Source of the DNA: Dyadobacter psychrophilus
Lineage (GTDB): Bacteria; Bacteroidota; Bacteroidia; Cytophagales; Spirosomataceae
DNA length: 64,000 nt
NCBI RefSeq assembly: GCF_900167945.1
Contig: NZ_FUZA01000004.1
Location: 124,001 to 188,000 of the forward strand
Direction: 5' to 3'
Shown: positions 36,377-45,231 of the stretch, piece after piece
How positions within the stretch are numbered: the first letter of the stretch is position 1
Layout: every line of letters begins with the position of its first letter
The notes under the pieces: generated by a model
Seen by the model: the letters and a program-made list of their open reading frames with translations, nothing else
Databases searched by the model: none
What the model was told of the DNA's origin: nothing
Translations under genes and position numbers: made by a program

Positions 36377-36946
36377 TCAATGGCCCACTTTATCGAGGGT
36401 TATTCGCGCCAAAGTGCTTTTCTTGAACTCTCCCGGCGTCATGCCCGTCACTTTTTTGAACTGATTACTCAAATGCGCGGGGCTGCTATATGACAATCGC
36501 CATGCCATTTCGCTCAATGTCAACTCGTTATACGAAAGCCATTCTTTTACTTTTTCTGTCTTTTGGGCGATAATATATTGTTCGATGGTCTGCCCGGTTT
36601 CAGAAGAAAAAAGGTTGCTCAAATACGAATATTCGTAACCGATTTTTTCAGACAAATAATCCGAAAAGTTCTGCTGCTCAGGCTTATGGCCTTTTAAATA
36701 CTGCACTTCTTCGATAATCAATGTCTTAATATGCTCCACAATCGCCAGCCGCCGGTCATCGAGTAATTCAAACCCACTTTTTTCCAAAGTAGATTTGACT
36801 TTTATCAAAAGTTCAGGATCAATATCCGTTGCGGTTTCAACTTCACCCAATGCGACTGACTGCAATCCAATGCCCAGATTTTCCAGTTCTTCCCGGACAA
36901 CCCGCTTGCAACGATCACAAACCATGTTTTTTATATGCAGTTTCAT
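36377..36946 (-). CDS. AraC-family regulator with an N-terminal metal-binding (HMA-like) domain
   Basis: The ATG at 36946 gives 189 residues; the TTG at 36958 is less likely. The first 65 residues look like an HMA fold with the Cys-x-x-Cys loop MVCDRCK. The C-terminal 110 residues form the AraC double helix-turn-helix, with SYLSNLFSSETGQTI and LSNQFKKVTGMTPGEFKK. The fusion suggests direct sensing of a cytosolic metal ion and activation of the surrounding cluster. Such regulators occur beside copper genes in Bacteroidota, but I cannot verify the metal here. Confidence 0.85.
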   Translation of the reverse strand: MKLHIKNMVCDRCKRVVREELENLGIGLQSVALGEVETATDIDPELLIKVKSTLEKSGFELLDDRRLAIVEHIKTLIIEEVQYLKGHKPEQQNFSDYLSEKIGYEYSYLSNLFSSETGQTIEQYIIAQKTEKVKEWLSYNELTLSEMAWRLSYSSPAHLSNQFKKVTGMTPGEFKKSTLARITLDKVGH

Positions 36947-36958
36947 AAGGCTCTTCAA

Positions 36959-39184
36959 TTATCTTATTATTTTATAACGTATTCCTGCATAAATCATTCG
37001 TCCTACAACCGGTCCCCAGGCCATTCCAGCATCAAAATGTTGTCCAAACGGTTCATCCGTGCCCATGATCGGGTTTTTCTGACGGAAATTGGCCAGGTTT
37101 TCCCCGCCCAGATAAATGTCCCACTTTGGAAATGTACGGGTGACCTGCGCATTAAAATTATAAAATGACGGTGACATGGTTGAAGTCAGGTTGTCCGGGA
37201 TATGGTGATCATCGACGTGGCCCATATACGGGATCCGACGCTTTCCGTTCCATTGCACCGTGGCATCGAATTTCCATTTGTCATAAGGCAGCGCATATCC
37301 GGCATTAAAAAGCACCCGGTCACGGCTTACCATCATTCTTGGCAGCAACACATTTTCGTCATATACATTGCGAATGGTTTGTTTTACGTCAAAAAGCCGG
37401 TAAGCAAGTTTTAGTTCCAGGCGTTTGATTGGTGTCAAATTCGCCTCGGCCTGAAAACTGTTTGCATATGCATTGCCTTCCAGATTGTAAAAACGAATGT
37501 AACGCGGATCTTCCATATCAGCCACGAGCTGGTTTTCGAAATTTGTCCTATAAAAATCCACGATCAGATTTCCGCTCATATTGCCCAATTTGAAGTCCTG
37601 TGTCACACTTGCGCCGTAATTCCAGGAAACCTCGGGCCGAATGCTTTCCCGAAATTGCACTGTGCGCGAGCTAACCAGATTTCCGTAATACTCAGCCAGT
37701 GGATTGGAAACCCTGAACCCTTTTCCAGCCGAAGCCCGAAGCGTGGTTTGGTCGGTCAGACTGTATTTCAAATGCAAACGCGGCGTCCATTGTGTCCCGT
37801 AAAGATTGTGGAAATCGACACGACCACCTGCAACGAGCACAAACTTATCCAGATTATTGTAAGTATACTCAAAGAATGCCCCTGGCACCGACTCGTTTCT
37901 GGCCAGTCGCATGTCTTTGTAAAGCTCATTATAATTGTCTAGCAAGTAACTGAGACCTGTTTTATAAGAATGGTTTGTGTTGCCAATGATCGATTGATAG
38001 ATCAGATTTCCATACATGGTTTTTTGAGTTCCATCATAATTATTAAGGCCAAAATATGATTTGGAATCATGTAATGAGGCATTTAGGATAAAACCCAATC
38101 CTTTGTAAGGCTTATCCGGGAACAGCCGTGCGATCTTGGAAAAGAACTCATAACGGTTCACTTTGGCACCAAACCCATAAGCTTGCGTCGTTCCTTTCAT
38201 GTCTTTTTCAAAATCTTTTTGCCCACCCAAACGATCTTCATACAAAGCTTTCACTCCAAACTGCGCCATCACTTTGTCACTTTGATATTTCCATCGGTTA
38301 ACCACATTGTACTGGGTGTAAAGGGGCATATCCAGGAATCCGTCCCCGTTTTTATCCACCCGGTTGCGTAATGTGCTGGCGTGTGTCAGCAGCCCTGTGC
38401 TCCACTTTTCGTTCAGTTGCGTTGCCAGGTTTAAATTCACTTCCGCGCGGCCAAAATTATTGACATACGTGTTCAGATACAGCTTTTCACGACTGTCCGG
38501 TTTCTGCATTTCAACATTAATCTGCCCCGTCATGGACTCATAACCATTCACAACAGAACCCGCTCCTTTACCCACATCGATCGACTGGATCCAGGTTCCC
38601 GGCACGAAGTTGAGCCCGAAAGTGGAGGCCAATCCGCGGATGGAAGGAATGTTTTCAATGTTGGTCTGAATATAAGTTCCGTTCAATCCCAGCATTTGAA
38701 TCTGTTTGGAGCCTGTAACCGCGTCGGCGTAAGAGACGGAGACGGATGCGTTCGTTTCAAAACTTTCGGAAAGATTACAGCAAGCCGCTTTGGCCAATGC
38801 GCGGGTGGTAATGATCTCGGTCTGATGTGGCGAAAGCCTGTCGATCGTTGACGTGTTGCCGCGAACTACGACTTCATTCAATGTTTGATCACTTTGCAAA
38901 ACCACTTGCAGATCGTTTTCAGCACCCATTTTAACCGTATCATTCCGAAAGCCCACGAAGCTGATAACCAGCAAATTGGATTGCGCCGAGCGGGGAATGT
39001 TGAAACGTCCGCTGGTGTCCGTAGTCGTGGCCTGCGTTGTCCCGGACCAGTAAACATTTGCACCCGTGATCGGTTTAAGATCCTTGCTATCGGGCACCTG
39101 CTCATTGACTGAGCCCGTTATACGCTGTGCGAAAAGAGAGGAAGTAACAAGAAAGAATATCCCTCCCGTCAGAAATTTAAGCAT
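36959..39184 (-). CDS. TonB-dependent outer-membrane receptor of the metal cluster
   Basis: 741 residues: signal peptide (FAQRI), a carboxypeptidase-D regulatory-like domain (about 20-110), plug (about 115-235, with CC in KAACCNLSESFETN and GKGAGSVVNGYESMTGQI) and a beta-barrel. The CC pair in the plug is unusual and is shared with receptors near copper genes. It differs from the SusC type and has no SusD partner. It is likely to import or sense a metal complex. Ends 12 bp before the AraC-type regulator. Confidence 0.85.
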   Translation of the reverse strand: MLKFLTGGIFFLVTSSLFAQRITGSVNEQVPDSKDLKPITGANVYWSGTTQATTTDTSGRFNIPRSAQSNLLVISFVGFRNDTVKMGAENDLQVVLQSDQTLNEVVVRGNTSTIDRLSPHQTEIITTRALAKAACCNLSESFETNASVSVSYADAVTGSKQIQMLGLNGTYIQTNIENIPSIRGLASTFGLNFVPGTWIQSIDVGKGAGSVVNGYESMTGQINVEMQKPDSREKLYLNTYVNNFGRAEVNLNLATQLNEKWSTGLLTHASTLRNRVDKNGDGFLDMPLYTQYNVVNRWKYQSDKVMAQFGVKALYEDRLGGQKDFEKDMKGTTQAYGFGAKVNRYEFFSKIARLFPDKPYKGLGFILNASLHDSKSYFGLNNYDGTQKTMYGNLIYQSIIGNTNHSYKTGLSYLLDNYNELYKDMRLARNESVPGAFFEYTYNNLDKFVLVAGGRVDFHNLYGTQWTPRLHLKYSLTDQTTLRASAGKGFRVSNPLAEYYGNLVSSRTVQFRESIRPEVSWNYGASVTQDFKLGNMSGNLIVDFYRTNFENQLVADMEDPRYIRFYNLEGNAYANSFQAEANLTPIKRLELKLAYRLFDVKQTIRNVYDENVLLPRMMVSRDRVLFNAGYALPYDKWKFDATVQWNGKRRIPYMGHVDDHHIPDNLTSTMSPSFYNFNAQVTRTFPKWDIYLGGENLANFRQKNPIMGTDEPFGQHFDAGMAWGPVVGRMIYAGIRYKIIR

Positions 39185-39274
39185 GATTTATTTAATTCAT
39201 TGATACAAAAGAGAAGCGGTGCGGTTCTTTGCCAGTAAGCAAAGTGTTGCACGGTTACAATTGAAATCAATGTA

Positions 39275-39739
39275 TCAAATCAAGAGTGACTGGATTGCAT
39301 AGCGCATACTCTTCCCATGCAATCGGGAGGAGAAGGATATATCTGAAGCAGGCGGGGCATTTGCCCCTATTTCCTGTTCAATAAATGATAAAAAGCCTTG
39401 TTGAACGAAAAACAGCTGATCTGAGCTCCAAGTTTTCAGCAGTTTAGCCAGCTCGTGAATGGCGGAAGTCGTGACTTGCAGCTTTTCAAACGTCTGGCTT
39501 TCTTTGCAGCAATCGGTTTTTTTAAAGAAAATCCCTTTCGCTTCCTTCGAATTTTTGCTTTTGGCACAGCAAGATGAACCCTCCTTATCTTTGGAAGAGT
39601 CTTTTTTGAGATCAGTAACAACCTGCACCGATTTGCCGCGTACCAAGCAATGATGCTCGATAAAGGCAAAGCCCGTACTGCTCATCAGGACCAAAAAGGC
39701 CATGAAAACAGTGATCGATCGGTGTAAGTTGCTTTTCAT
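39275..39739 (-). CDS. HYC_CC_PP-type cysteine-rich exported protein
   Basis: The ATG at 39739 gives 154 residues. After a hydrophobic leader, the sequence has HHCLVRGKS, then SSCCAKSK, DCCKESQ and NAPPAS near the end: one His-x-Cys, two CC pairs and a PP, as in the small Bacteroidota family named after these features. The function is unknown; adjacency to metal-binding proteins suggests soft-metal binding. Second in the transcription order of the cluster. Confidence 0.78.
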   Translation of the reverse strand: MKSNLHRSITVFMAFLVLMSSTGFAFIEHHCLVRGKSVQVVTDLKKDSSKDKEGSSCCAKSKNSKEAKGIFFKKTDCCKESQTFEKLQVTTSAIHELAKLLKTWSSDQLFFVQQGFLSFIEQEIGANAPPASDISFSSRLHGKSMRYAIQSLLI

Positions 39740-39760
39740 ATCATTCAAAGATATTAATTA

Positions 39761-39970
39761 TCACGCTATTTCTTCCGCATTATAGCCTGCCTTTTTCATA
39801 AGTTGTGCGATTTCCTGAGGTGTTTTGCTCGTTTCCACTTTCAAAATCCGCTCCGGACTTTCCAAATCTACATTCCAGTTTTCAATCGCATTATCCTCGT
39901 TCAGGAACGGCGTAACAGTAGCTACGCAGCCTCCGCATTTTATATTGGTCTTAAATTTCAGCGTTTCCAT
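39761..39970 (-). CDS. Small cytosolic HMA copper chaperone-like protein
   Basis: 69 residues, essentially one HMA domain with the loop NIKCGGCVATV (Cys-x-x-Cys) and no signal peptide, as in CopZ-type chaperones. It is the first gene of the seven-gene minus-strand metal cluster (39970 to 34294). The gap to the next gene is 21 bp. No CopA-type ATPase is in the window. Confidence 0.88.
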   Translation of the reverse strand: METLKFKTNIKCGGCVATVTPFLNEDNAIENWNVDLESPERILKVETSKTPQEIAQLMKKAGYNAEEIA

Positions 39971-40093
39971 TGTTTTATTTCTGTCTGTATTATCAATTAT
40001 TGTTCTGCAAATATCAACCCAAAGTCCCGCGGAGTTGTTACAGAATTATATAAATGAATTACAGAGTTTTTGTTTTTACTCGTCGGGCGGTTA

Positions 40094-40198
40094 AAATCCC
40101 AGAGGGATACAATGTTTGTAGAAAACGATATTCGCGTGCAATTTTTAAATCCCGGAGGGATGAAACAACGTGCATGACGTTTCATCCCTCCGGGATTT
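40094..40198. repeat. Palindromic intergenic repeat, copy B
   Basis: Inner arms 40147-40166 and 40179-40198 are perfect 20-bp complements around a 12-nt loop, with the core CCCGGAGGGATGAAAC. The left part (40094-40118) resembles the left outer arm of copy A (TCCCAGAGGGATACAATG and a downstream GTAG). The matching right outer arm is missing because the next gene ends at 40199. It separates the start of the metal cluster from csaA. Confidence 0.9.
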
Positions 40199-40537
40199 TC
40201 AAGCCAGCCGCGTTCCGTTCGGCACTTCATAATCAGGACTGGAAAGGATTACTTCGCCGTCGGGGAGGATGAAGCCGGTTGTGAGGACTTCGGATTTGAA
40301 GTCGGCGATTTGCTTTACGGGGAAGTTTGTGACGCACAGAACCTGTTTGCCGAGGAGTTGCTCCTTGGTGTAACGTTTGGTGATCTGGGCTGAACTATTC
40401 TTAATCCCAATTTCCGGTCCGAGGTCAATTCTGAGTTTGAATGCTGGTTTTCTTGCTTTTGGAAAATCATCAACCTGTATAATAGTTCCTGCTCTGAGGT
40501 CTACGTTTTCAAAGTCCTGCCAGGTGATCGTGTCCAT
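40199..40537 (-). CDS. csaA: CsaA-like tRNA-binding domain protein
   Basis: 112 residues, a single EMAP/CsaA-type OB fold: FENVDLRAGTIIQVDDF, then ALRID-like LRIDLGPEIG, and KQVLCVTNFP. CsaA in Bacillus is a chaperone and tRNA-binding protein. The last coding bases border the palindromic repeat, so the 3' end of its transcript falls in that element. Confidence 0.9.
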   Translation of the reverse strand: MDTITWQDFENVDLRAGTIIQVDDFPKARKPAFKLRIDLGPEIGIKNSSAQITKRYTKEQLLGKQVLCVTNFPVKQIADFKSEVLTTGFILPDGEVILSSPDYEVPNGTRLA

Positions 40538-40643
40538 ATGTATGTTTTTTGTGAATCGGTCAGTTTATATTATTCAAAATAACATTAAAAATGCCTTTTG
40601 CGCTGCTTTCCTTTTCAAGTTGCCTTACGAAATCAAAAAATTC

Positions 40644-41747
40644 ATGAAAAAGCTAGTTACAATTTTTGCATTGTTGCTGACCGGTTTGGTAAGCGTGTCT
40701 TTCCAGGACAAAACGGTTGCATTCTACATTGGAACACAGGATAAAGGCGCAAACTCTTCTGTTTCGCTCTGCGAACTGAATATGTCGACTGGCCAAATTA
40801 CATTGATTGATACGTTCAATAATTGCGTTGGCCCTGGCTATGTGGCGATTTCACCCAATAAAAAGAATTTATATACCGTCGGTGGCGATAAAATCGTCGC
40901 GTTTGCCATTGGCGGGGACAAAAAGCTGACTTACCTGAACAGCGAGTCGTCGGCAGGAGCCGGGCCATGCCATGTTTCGGTGCATAGCTCGGGAAAGACG
41001 GCATATGTGGCCAATTACGGCGGAGGAAGCTTTACGGCTTATGATTTGCAGGCGGATGGCAAAGTAACCGCGCCTACTTATACAGAACAATTCACAGGAA
41101 CCGGACCAAACGCGAAACGCCAGGAAAAGGCACATGCGCATTTTGCAACTGCATCGCCGGACGGAAAATATGTTTATGTGACAGACTTGGGATCAGATAA
41201 AATCATGAATTACGTGGCGGACAACAAGGGAGGTGCGCTCAAACCTAATCCTGCGCAACCATTTTTCTCAGGAAAACCTGGCGCCGGACCACGTCATTTG
41301 ATCATTCATCCTTCGGGAAAGTCACTTTTCCTGTTGAACGAACTTGAAGCAACGCTTACTTCCTGCACGATAGATAAAAATGGCGTCATTAAGGCCGTTA
41401 ACACTTATCCAACCATTCCTAGGGACTATGCGGGGCCGTCAAACACCAGTTCCGCCATTCATTTGCATCCGAACGGTAAATTTGTATACGTTTCCAATCG
41501 TGGCCATAATTCAATTAGTGGCTTCAAAATCGGGGCAAATGGAGCTTTGGAAATGGTGGACCAGCAAACGAAATCAATTTCGACGCCGCGGGATTTTAAC
41601 ATTGATCCCAGCGGAAAGTTTATGATCGTCGCTAACCAAACCACTGATAATCTGGTTGTTTATGATGTGGATGCTGCAACCGGGAAGCTTGCTTTTAAGT
41701 CAGAAAGCATTGCTGTGAAGGCTCCCATTTGCGTAGCTTTCTTATAG
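40644..41747 (+). CDS. Secreted lactonase-family (Pgl-like) beta-propeller
   Basis: The ATG at 40644 (367 residues) gives the signal peptide MKKLVTIFALLLTGLVSVS; the earlier in-frame start lies inside the csaA gene on the other strand. The sequence is a seven-bladed propeller of the Lactonase family (repeats with YVANYGGGS, YVSNRGHNSI and PDGKYVYV) related to YbhE-type 6-phosphogluconolactonase, although many members have other roles. Exported, so probably not a cytosolic pentose-phosphate enzyme. Its stop overlaps the end of the next gene on the other strand by six bases. Confidence 0.8.
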   Translation: MKKLVTIFALLLTGLVSVSFQDKTVAFYIGTQDKGANSSVSLCELNMSTGQITLIDTFNNCVGPGYVAISPNKKNLYTVGGDKIVAFAIGGDKKLTYLNSESSAGAGPCHVSVHSSGKTAYVANYGGGSFTAYDLQADGKVTAPTYTEQFTGTGPNAKRQEKAHAHFATASPDGKYVYVTDLGSDKIMNYVADNKGGALKPNPAQPFFSGKPGAGPRHLIIHPSGKSLFLLNELEATLTSCTIDKNGVIKAVNTYPTIPRDYAGPSNTSSAIHLHPNGKFVYVSNRGHNSISGFKIGANGALEMVDQQTKSISTPRDFNIDPSGKFMIVANQTTDNLVVYDVDAATGKLAFKSESIAVKAPICVAFL

Positions 41748-43145
41748 TTTCCTGGCGAGTTTGCTTTGGTAATAGTTTAGGAAATCTTCCAGTTGCTCTA
41801 CCGGCATTTTGCGGGCAATGATCTTTTTGTTTTTGTCCAGAATATAAATGGTTGGCGTCGTCACCACGTCAAATTTCTTTAAGAAATCAATCTGGTTCAA
41901 TGCGTCGAAACCATTGGGAACGTCTTCAAGATGTTGCTCCTTGATAAATGTTTTCCATTCCTCCATGTTATGATCAGTGGAAACGGTCATGATCTTGATG
42001 CCATTCGCTTTGTTCTTTTCGTAAAATGCTTTAAGCTTCGGCGCAGCTTCTTTGCAATGTCCGCAGGTAGGAGAATAGAAGAAAATGACGCTATAATTTG
42101 CATCCAGGCCCTGTACGCTAATTTTTTTACCTGCCGGATCGGTTAAAGTTAAAGCCGGGAAGGTTTTGTCAACCAGCAGATCTTTTAGTGTATTGACCTT
42201 TTCTGTAATGCGTTTTTTTACATCCTCAGAAGTGCCCATTTCACCGGAAAGATAGTATTTCTGTGCCATATGCACCCAAACTGCCTCTGTACCAACCGTT
42301 TTCGGATTTTCGTACTGGTTAGTAATGTATAAAACCACTTGTGACTTCACATCTTTGTTGGCCGATGCTTTTTTTGCAAGCATATCCGCATCTTTGATCA
42401 GCGAATCCGGTCTTTGAACGACCAGATTTTTTATATACCGGTCCAATTTGGGTTCCAGAAAAGGAGTGTTGATAATTCGGGCGTCGGAGAAGTCGAAGTT
42501 GTCCCAGTAATGTGCTTTGTAATAATTAAAAACCCAGATGGAATCCGGTTTGCCGTTCGCCAGTTTAGGAGCAGCAGGAACTTCCGGATCTGCGGACATC
42601 TTTAACAATTTCACCGTAAAAGCCTGCGGGTTATCAGCAAGCGTTTTTAAACGATATGCATTAAAGCTGTCCTGCAAAGCCCTGATCTTGGCTCCTGCAT
42701 CGGTGCTTCCGCTTTTTTTCAGCGACTCAATTTCGAGCGCACCGGATTTTAATTTTTTCTGATAAGTATAAAAAAGCTCATTTTCCGTCGATCCGGTCAC
42801 CTTCATATTGCCGATCGCATCCACTGTATCCGTTTCAATTGAAAAATTCGGCTCTTTTCCTGAATACACCAACTCAACCCAGCTGCGGTTTCCAGGAAAC
42901 AGGATCACGTATAAGCCACCTGGCAGGTCTGTTTTTCCTTCAAACACTACTTTGCCGTTCGCGTCTGCCTTTGCCGTGTCTTTTGGTACAAATGTAGTGT
43001 TGTTCCGGCTGTAATGTCCGATTACCAATGATGAATCCGCGAGTCCTTTAATCGTTGCCTGTATGCGGTAACCTTGTGAAAAGCCTGCATGAGAAGCAGT
43101 AAAAAGTACCAGTAAAAGGAATAATGCGCGGTTATAATTTTTCAT
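41742..43145 (-). CDS. TlpA-family thiol-disulfide protein with DUF4369/DUF5106-like parts
   Basis: The ATG at 43145 (467 residues) gives the signal peptide; the 21 residues before it are dropped. N-terminal beta-rich DUF4369-like domain (about 20-130), a helical DUF5106-like middle, then a thioredoxin domain with YSPTCGHCKEAAPKLKAF (CGHC active site). It probably reduces or isomerises envelope proteins, perhaps in cytochrome c maturation. It is closely comparable in layout to the CxxC-less protein at 3216. Confidence 0.85.
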   Translation of the reverse strand: MKNYNRALFLLLVLFTASHAGFSQGYRIQATIKGLADSSLVIGHYSRNNTTFVPKDTAKADANGKVVFEGKTDLPGGLYVILFPGNRSWVELVYSGKEPNFSIETDTVDAIGNMKVTGSTENELFYTYQKKLKSGALEIESLKKSGSTDAGAKIRALQDSFNAYRLKTLADNPQAFTVKLLKMSADPEVPAAPKLANGKPDSIWVFNYYKAHYWDNFDFSDARIINTPFLEPKLDRYIKNLVVQRPDSLIKDADMLAKKASANKDVKSQVVLYITNQYENPKTVGTEAVWVHMAQKYYLSGEMGTSEDVKKRITEKVNTLKDLLVDKTFPALTLTDPAGKKISVQGLDANYSVIFFYSPTCGHCKEAAPKLKAFYEKNKANGIKIMTVSTDHNMEEWKTFIKEQHLEDVPNGFDALNQIDFLKKFDVVTTPTIYILDKNKKIIARKMPVEQLEDFLNYYQSKLARKL

Positions 43146-43252
43146 CAGGCTAAAAGTTGTTTGCTTACGAATGGTATATTTGGCTGGATCAAACTTTGTG
43201 AAAGCCACAAAATTAACTTCAAAACGATAACTTCTATCAGCATCTTATCCAA

Positions 43253-44026
43253 ATGTTTTATTTTCTGTCCAAAGCAATAGATTTTATCGCGATGCCGCTG
43301 AGCATTGTTTTCGTTTTACTGCTGTATAGTTTGTTTACCCAAAATCGCAAACGAAGAAAATCGACAGCGATAACCGCTTTTATTTTGCTTTATCTGATCT
43401 CCAATACATTCCTGGTGAATACTGCCCTGAACTGGTGGGAACCAAAACCGGTGAATATGAATGAGTTGGACGGGCAATATGATGTTGGGATTTTGCTTTC
43501 GGGAGGGCTTATGGATTCCAACCATCCTGCCGAAGACCATGCCGTGCTGGGCAAACGCGGAGACCGTGTTTTGCAGACCTATTTGCTTTATAAAGCAGGC
43601 AAGATCAAAAAAATATTGATCACCGGAAGCAGTTCGGGTGAGCTCATGCTGGAAGGAAAAGGGGAAACGAGGCAAGCCGCAGACCTGATGGTGCAATGGG
43701 GTGTGCCGCCCGGGGATATTTTATTTGAAGAAAAAGCCCGGAATACGCGGGAAAACGCGATGTTTTCGTCTATAATATTAAGAAAACGATTTCCGGCCGG
43801 GAAATATCTGCTGATCACTTCGGCTTTCCACATGCGCCGGTCGGCCGGATGTTTTGCGAAGGTAGGCATACGCACTGCCACTTTTCCGGCCGACTTCTAT
43901 GGTGGGTATTACAGTTTAAGATTGCACGATTTCCTGGTCCCAAGCCCCGACGCAATCGCCGGTTTCAGCATGCTTTGGCATGAATGGATAGGAAATGTCG
44001 TTTACAAATTGGTGGGCTACACCTGA
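43253..44026 (+). CDS. YdcF/ElyC-type membrane protein (DUF218)
   Basis: 257 residues with two N-terminal membrane helices (about 8-28 and 39-58) and a DUF218 domain: GILLSGGL, RGDRVLQTYLLYKAGK, ITGSSSGE, and SAFHMRRSAGCF. ElyC in E. coli is involved in envelope and peptidoglycan synthesis; YdcF binds SAM. The role here is not known. Single gene, convergent with pfkA. Confidence 0.85.
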   Translation: MFYFLSKAIDFIAMPLSIVFVLLLYSLFTQNRKRRKSTAITAFILLYLISNTFLVNTALNWWEPKPVNMNELDGQYDVGILLSGGLMDSNHPAEDHAVLGKRGDRVLQTYLLYKAGKIKKILITGSSSGELMLEGKGETRQAADLMVQWGVPPGDILFEEKARNTRENAMFSSIILRKRFPAGKYLLITSAFHMRRSAGCFAKVGIRTATFPADFYGGYYSLRLHDFLVPSPDAIAGFSMLWHEWIGNVVYKLVGYT

Positions 44027-44040
44027 TCCGTAACCTTTAT

Positions 44041-45015
44041 TTACACACTCAATATTTTTACCATTCTCAACAAATCCTCATTAATAGGCTTAGGGAGACG
44101 GATTGTATCTTCAAAAGGCGTATAAACCAGCTCGTTATTAATAATTCCGGCCATTACATTCTTCTGCCCGCCCATTAAACCTTCCAAAGCGCCAAGACCC
44201 AGACGGCTCGCCAAAATACGGTCGTATGCTGATGGTGGACCGCCGCGCTGGGTGTGACCCAATGTCGTTACCCGGATATCGGCATTCTCATCAACCTGAC
44301 CTTTGATTTTTTCGGCAACTTCCTGCGCACTTCCTTCATCATCGCCTTCTGCTACAATAATGATCGAAGACGACTTAGAACGGCTCCATCCTTGTTTCAG
44401 GGTTTCTACAACTTCGGAAATCGGGGTTAATACTTCCGGAACCATTACCAGCTCAGCGCCGCCTGCAATCCCGGACTGCACCGCAATGTAACCTGAGTCA
44501 CGGCCCATCACTTCAATAAAAAATATCCTGTCGTGTGAGCTCGCCGTATCACGGATCCTGTCAATCGCGTCGAGTGCAGTATTTACGGCTGTGTCAAAAC
44601 CGATCGTGTAATCTGTTCCGTACAAATCGTTGTCGATTGTTCCGGGTGCGCCTACAGTTGGGATGCCGTATTCGTTACCAAATATCATTGCGCCGGTGAA
44701 TGTTCCGTTTCCGCCAATGGCCACCAGTCCTTCTATGCCGGCTGCCTGAAGATTTTCATATGCTGTTTTACGTCCTTCCGGAGTCATGAACTCCTTGCTC
44801 CTTGCCGATTTAAGGATTGTGCCTCCTCTTTGTACTATATTGCTAACCGAGTGAGACTCCATTTTGTAGAGATCACCGGCAATCATTCCGCTATATCCTC
44901 TTCTTATTCCATAAACTTCGATCCCATGGTAGCAGGCACCGCGGACCACCGCCCTGATGCAGGCGTTCATACCCGGTGCATCTCCTCCTGAGGTAAATAC
45001 TCCAATTCTTTTCAT
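44041..45015 (-). CDS. pfkA: ATP-dependent 6-phosphofructokinase
   Basis: 324 residues, normal for PfkA. The ATP site begins GVFTSGGDAPGMN and GGNGTFTGAM, the substrate site includes TIDNDLYGTDYTIGFDTAVN, and TQRGGPPSAYDR is present. The catalytic Asp is in NDLYGTDYT. Glycolytic enzyme. Promoter element at 45082-45089 on the minus strand. Confidence 0.97.
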   Translation of the reverse strand: MKRIGVFTSGGDAPGMNACIRAVVRGACYHGIEVYGIRRGYSGMIAGDLYKMESHSVSNIVQRGGTILKSARSKEFMTPEGRKTAYENLQAAGIEGLVAIGGNGTFTGAMIFGNEYGIPTVGAPGTIDNDLYGTDYTIGFDTAVNTALDAIDRIRDTASSHDRIFFIEVMGRDSGYIAVQSGIAGGAELVMVPEVLTPISEVVETLKQGWSRSKSSSIIIVAEGDDEGSAQEVAEKIKGQVDENADIRVTTLGHTQRGGPPSAYDRILASRLGLGALEGLMGGQKNVMAGIINNELVYTPFEDTIRLPKPINEDLLRMVKILSV

Positions 45016-45081
45016 TTAATTTTGGGTTACTTCTTTCGTTCGCTGTTCAGTTCCTTTAAAACCTTAAAGGCACAATTTCCG

Positions 45082-45089
45082 CAAATTTA
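45082..45089 (-). promoter_or_regulatory. Putative -7 element for pfkA
   Basis: On the minus strand the sequence reads TAAATTTG, matching TAnnTTTG. The start would lie about 60 nt before the pfkA ATG at 45015. No -33 TTTG is evident. Confidence 0.5.
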
Positions 45090-45189
45090 TCCGGTATTTT
45101 CTTAATATATACGACCTGATTCCGAATTCTGTTAAAAAAATGCCGGATGAAGATTCAGAATTAACACCCCAAACATATATCAATACTTA

Positions 45190-45197
45190 TATATTTG
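45190..45197 (+). promoter_or_regulatory. Putative -7 element for the YfhO gene
   Basis: TATATTTG (45190-45197) matches TAnnTTTG, 34 nt before the ATG at 45232. This and the pfkA element lie in the 216-nt divergent gap 45016-45231; no other signal was seen there. Confidence 0.5.
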
Positions 45198-45231
45198 CGG
45201 CGGTTAATAGAAATTTAATATGCGTTAACGA

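Noticed and set aside
40377..40643. Extending the lactonase gene back to 40377
   Set aside because: The region lies within csaA on the other strand and contains no signal peptide; the ATG at 40644 starts a clean one.
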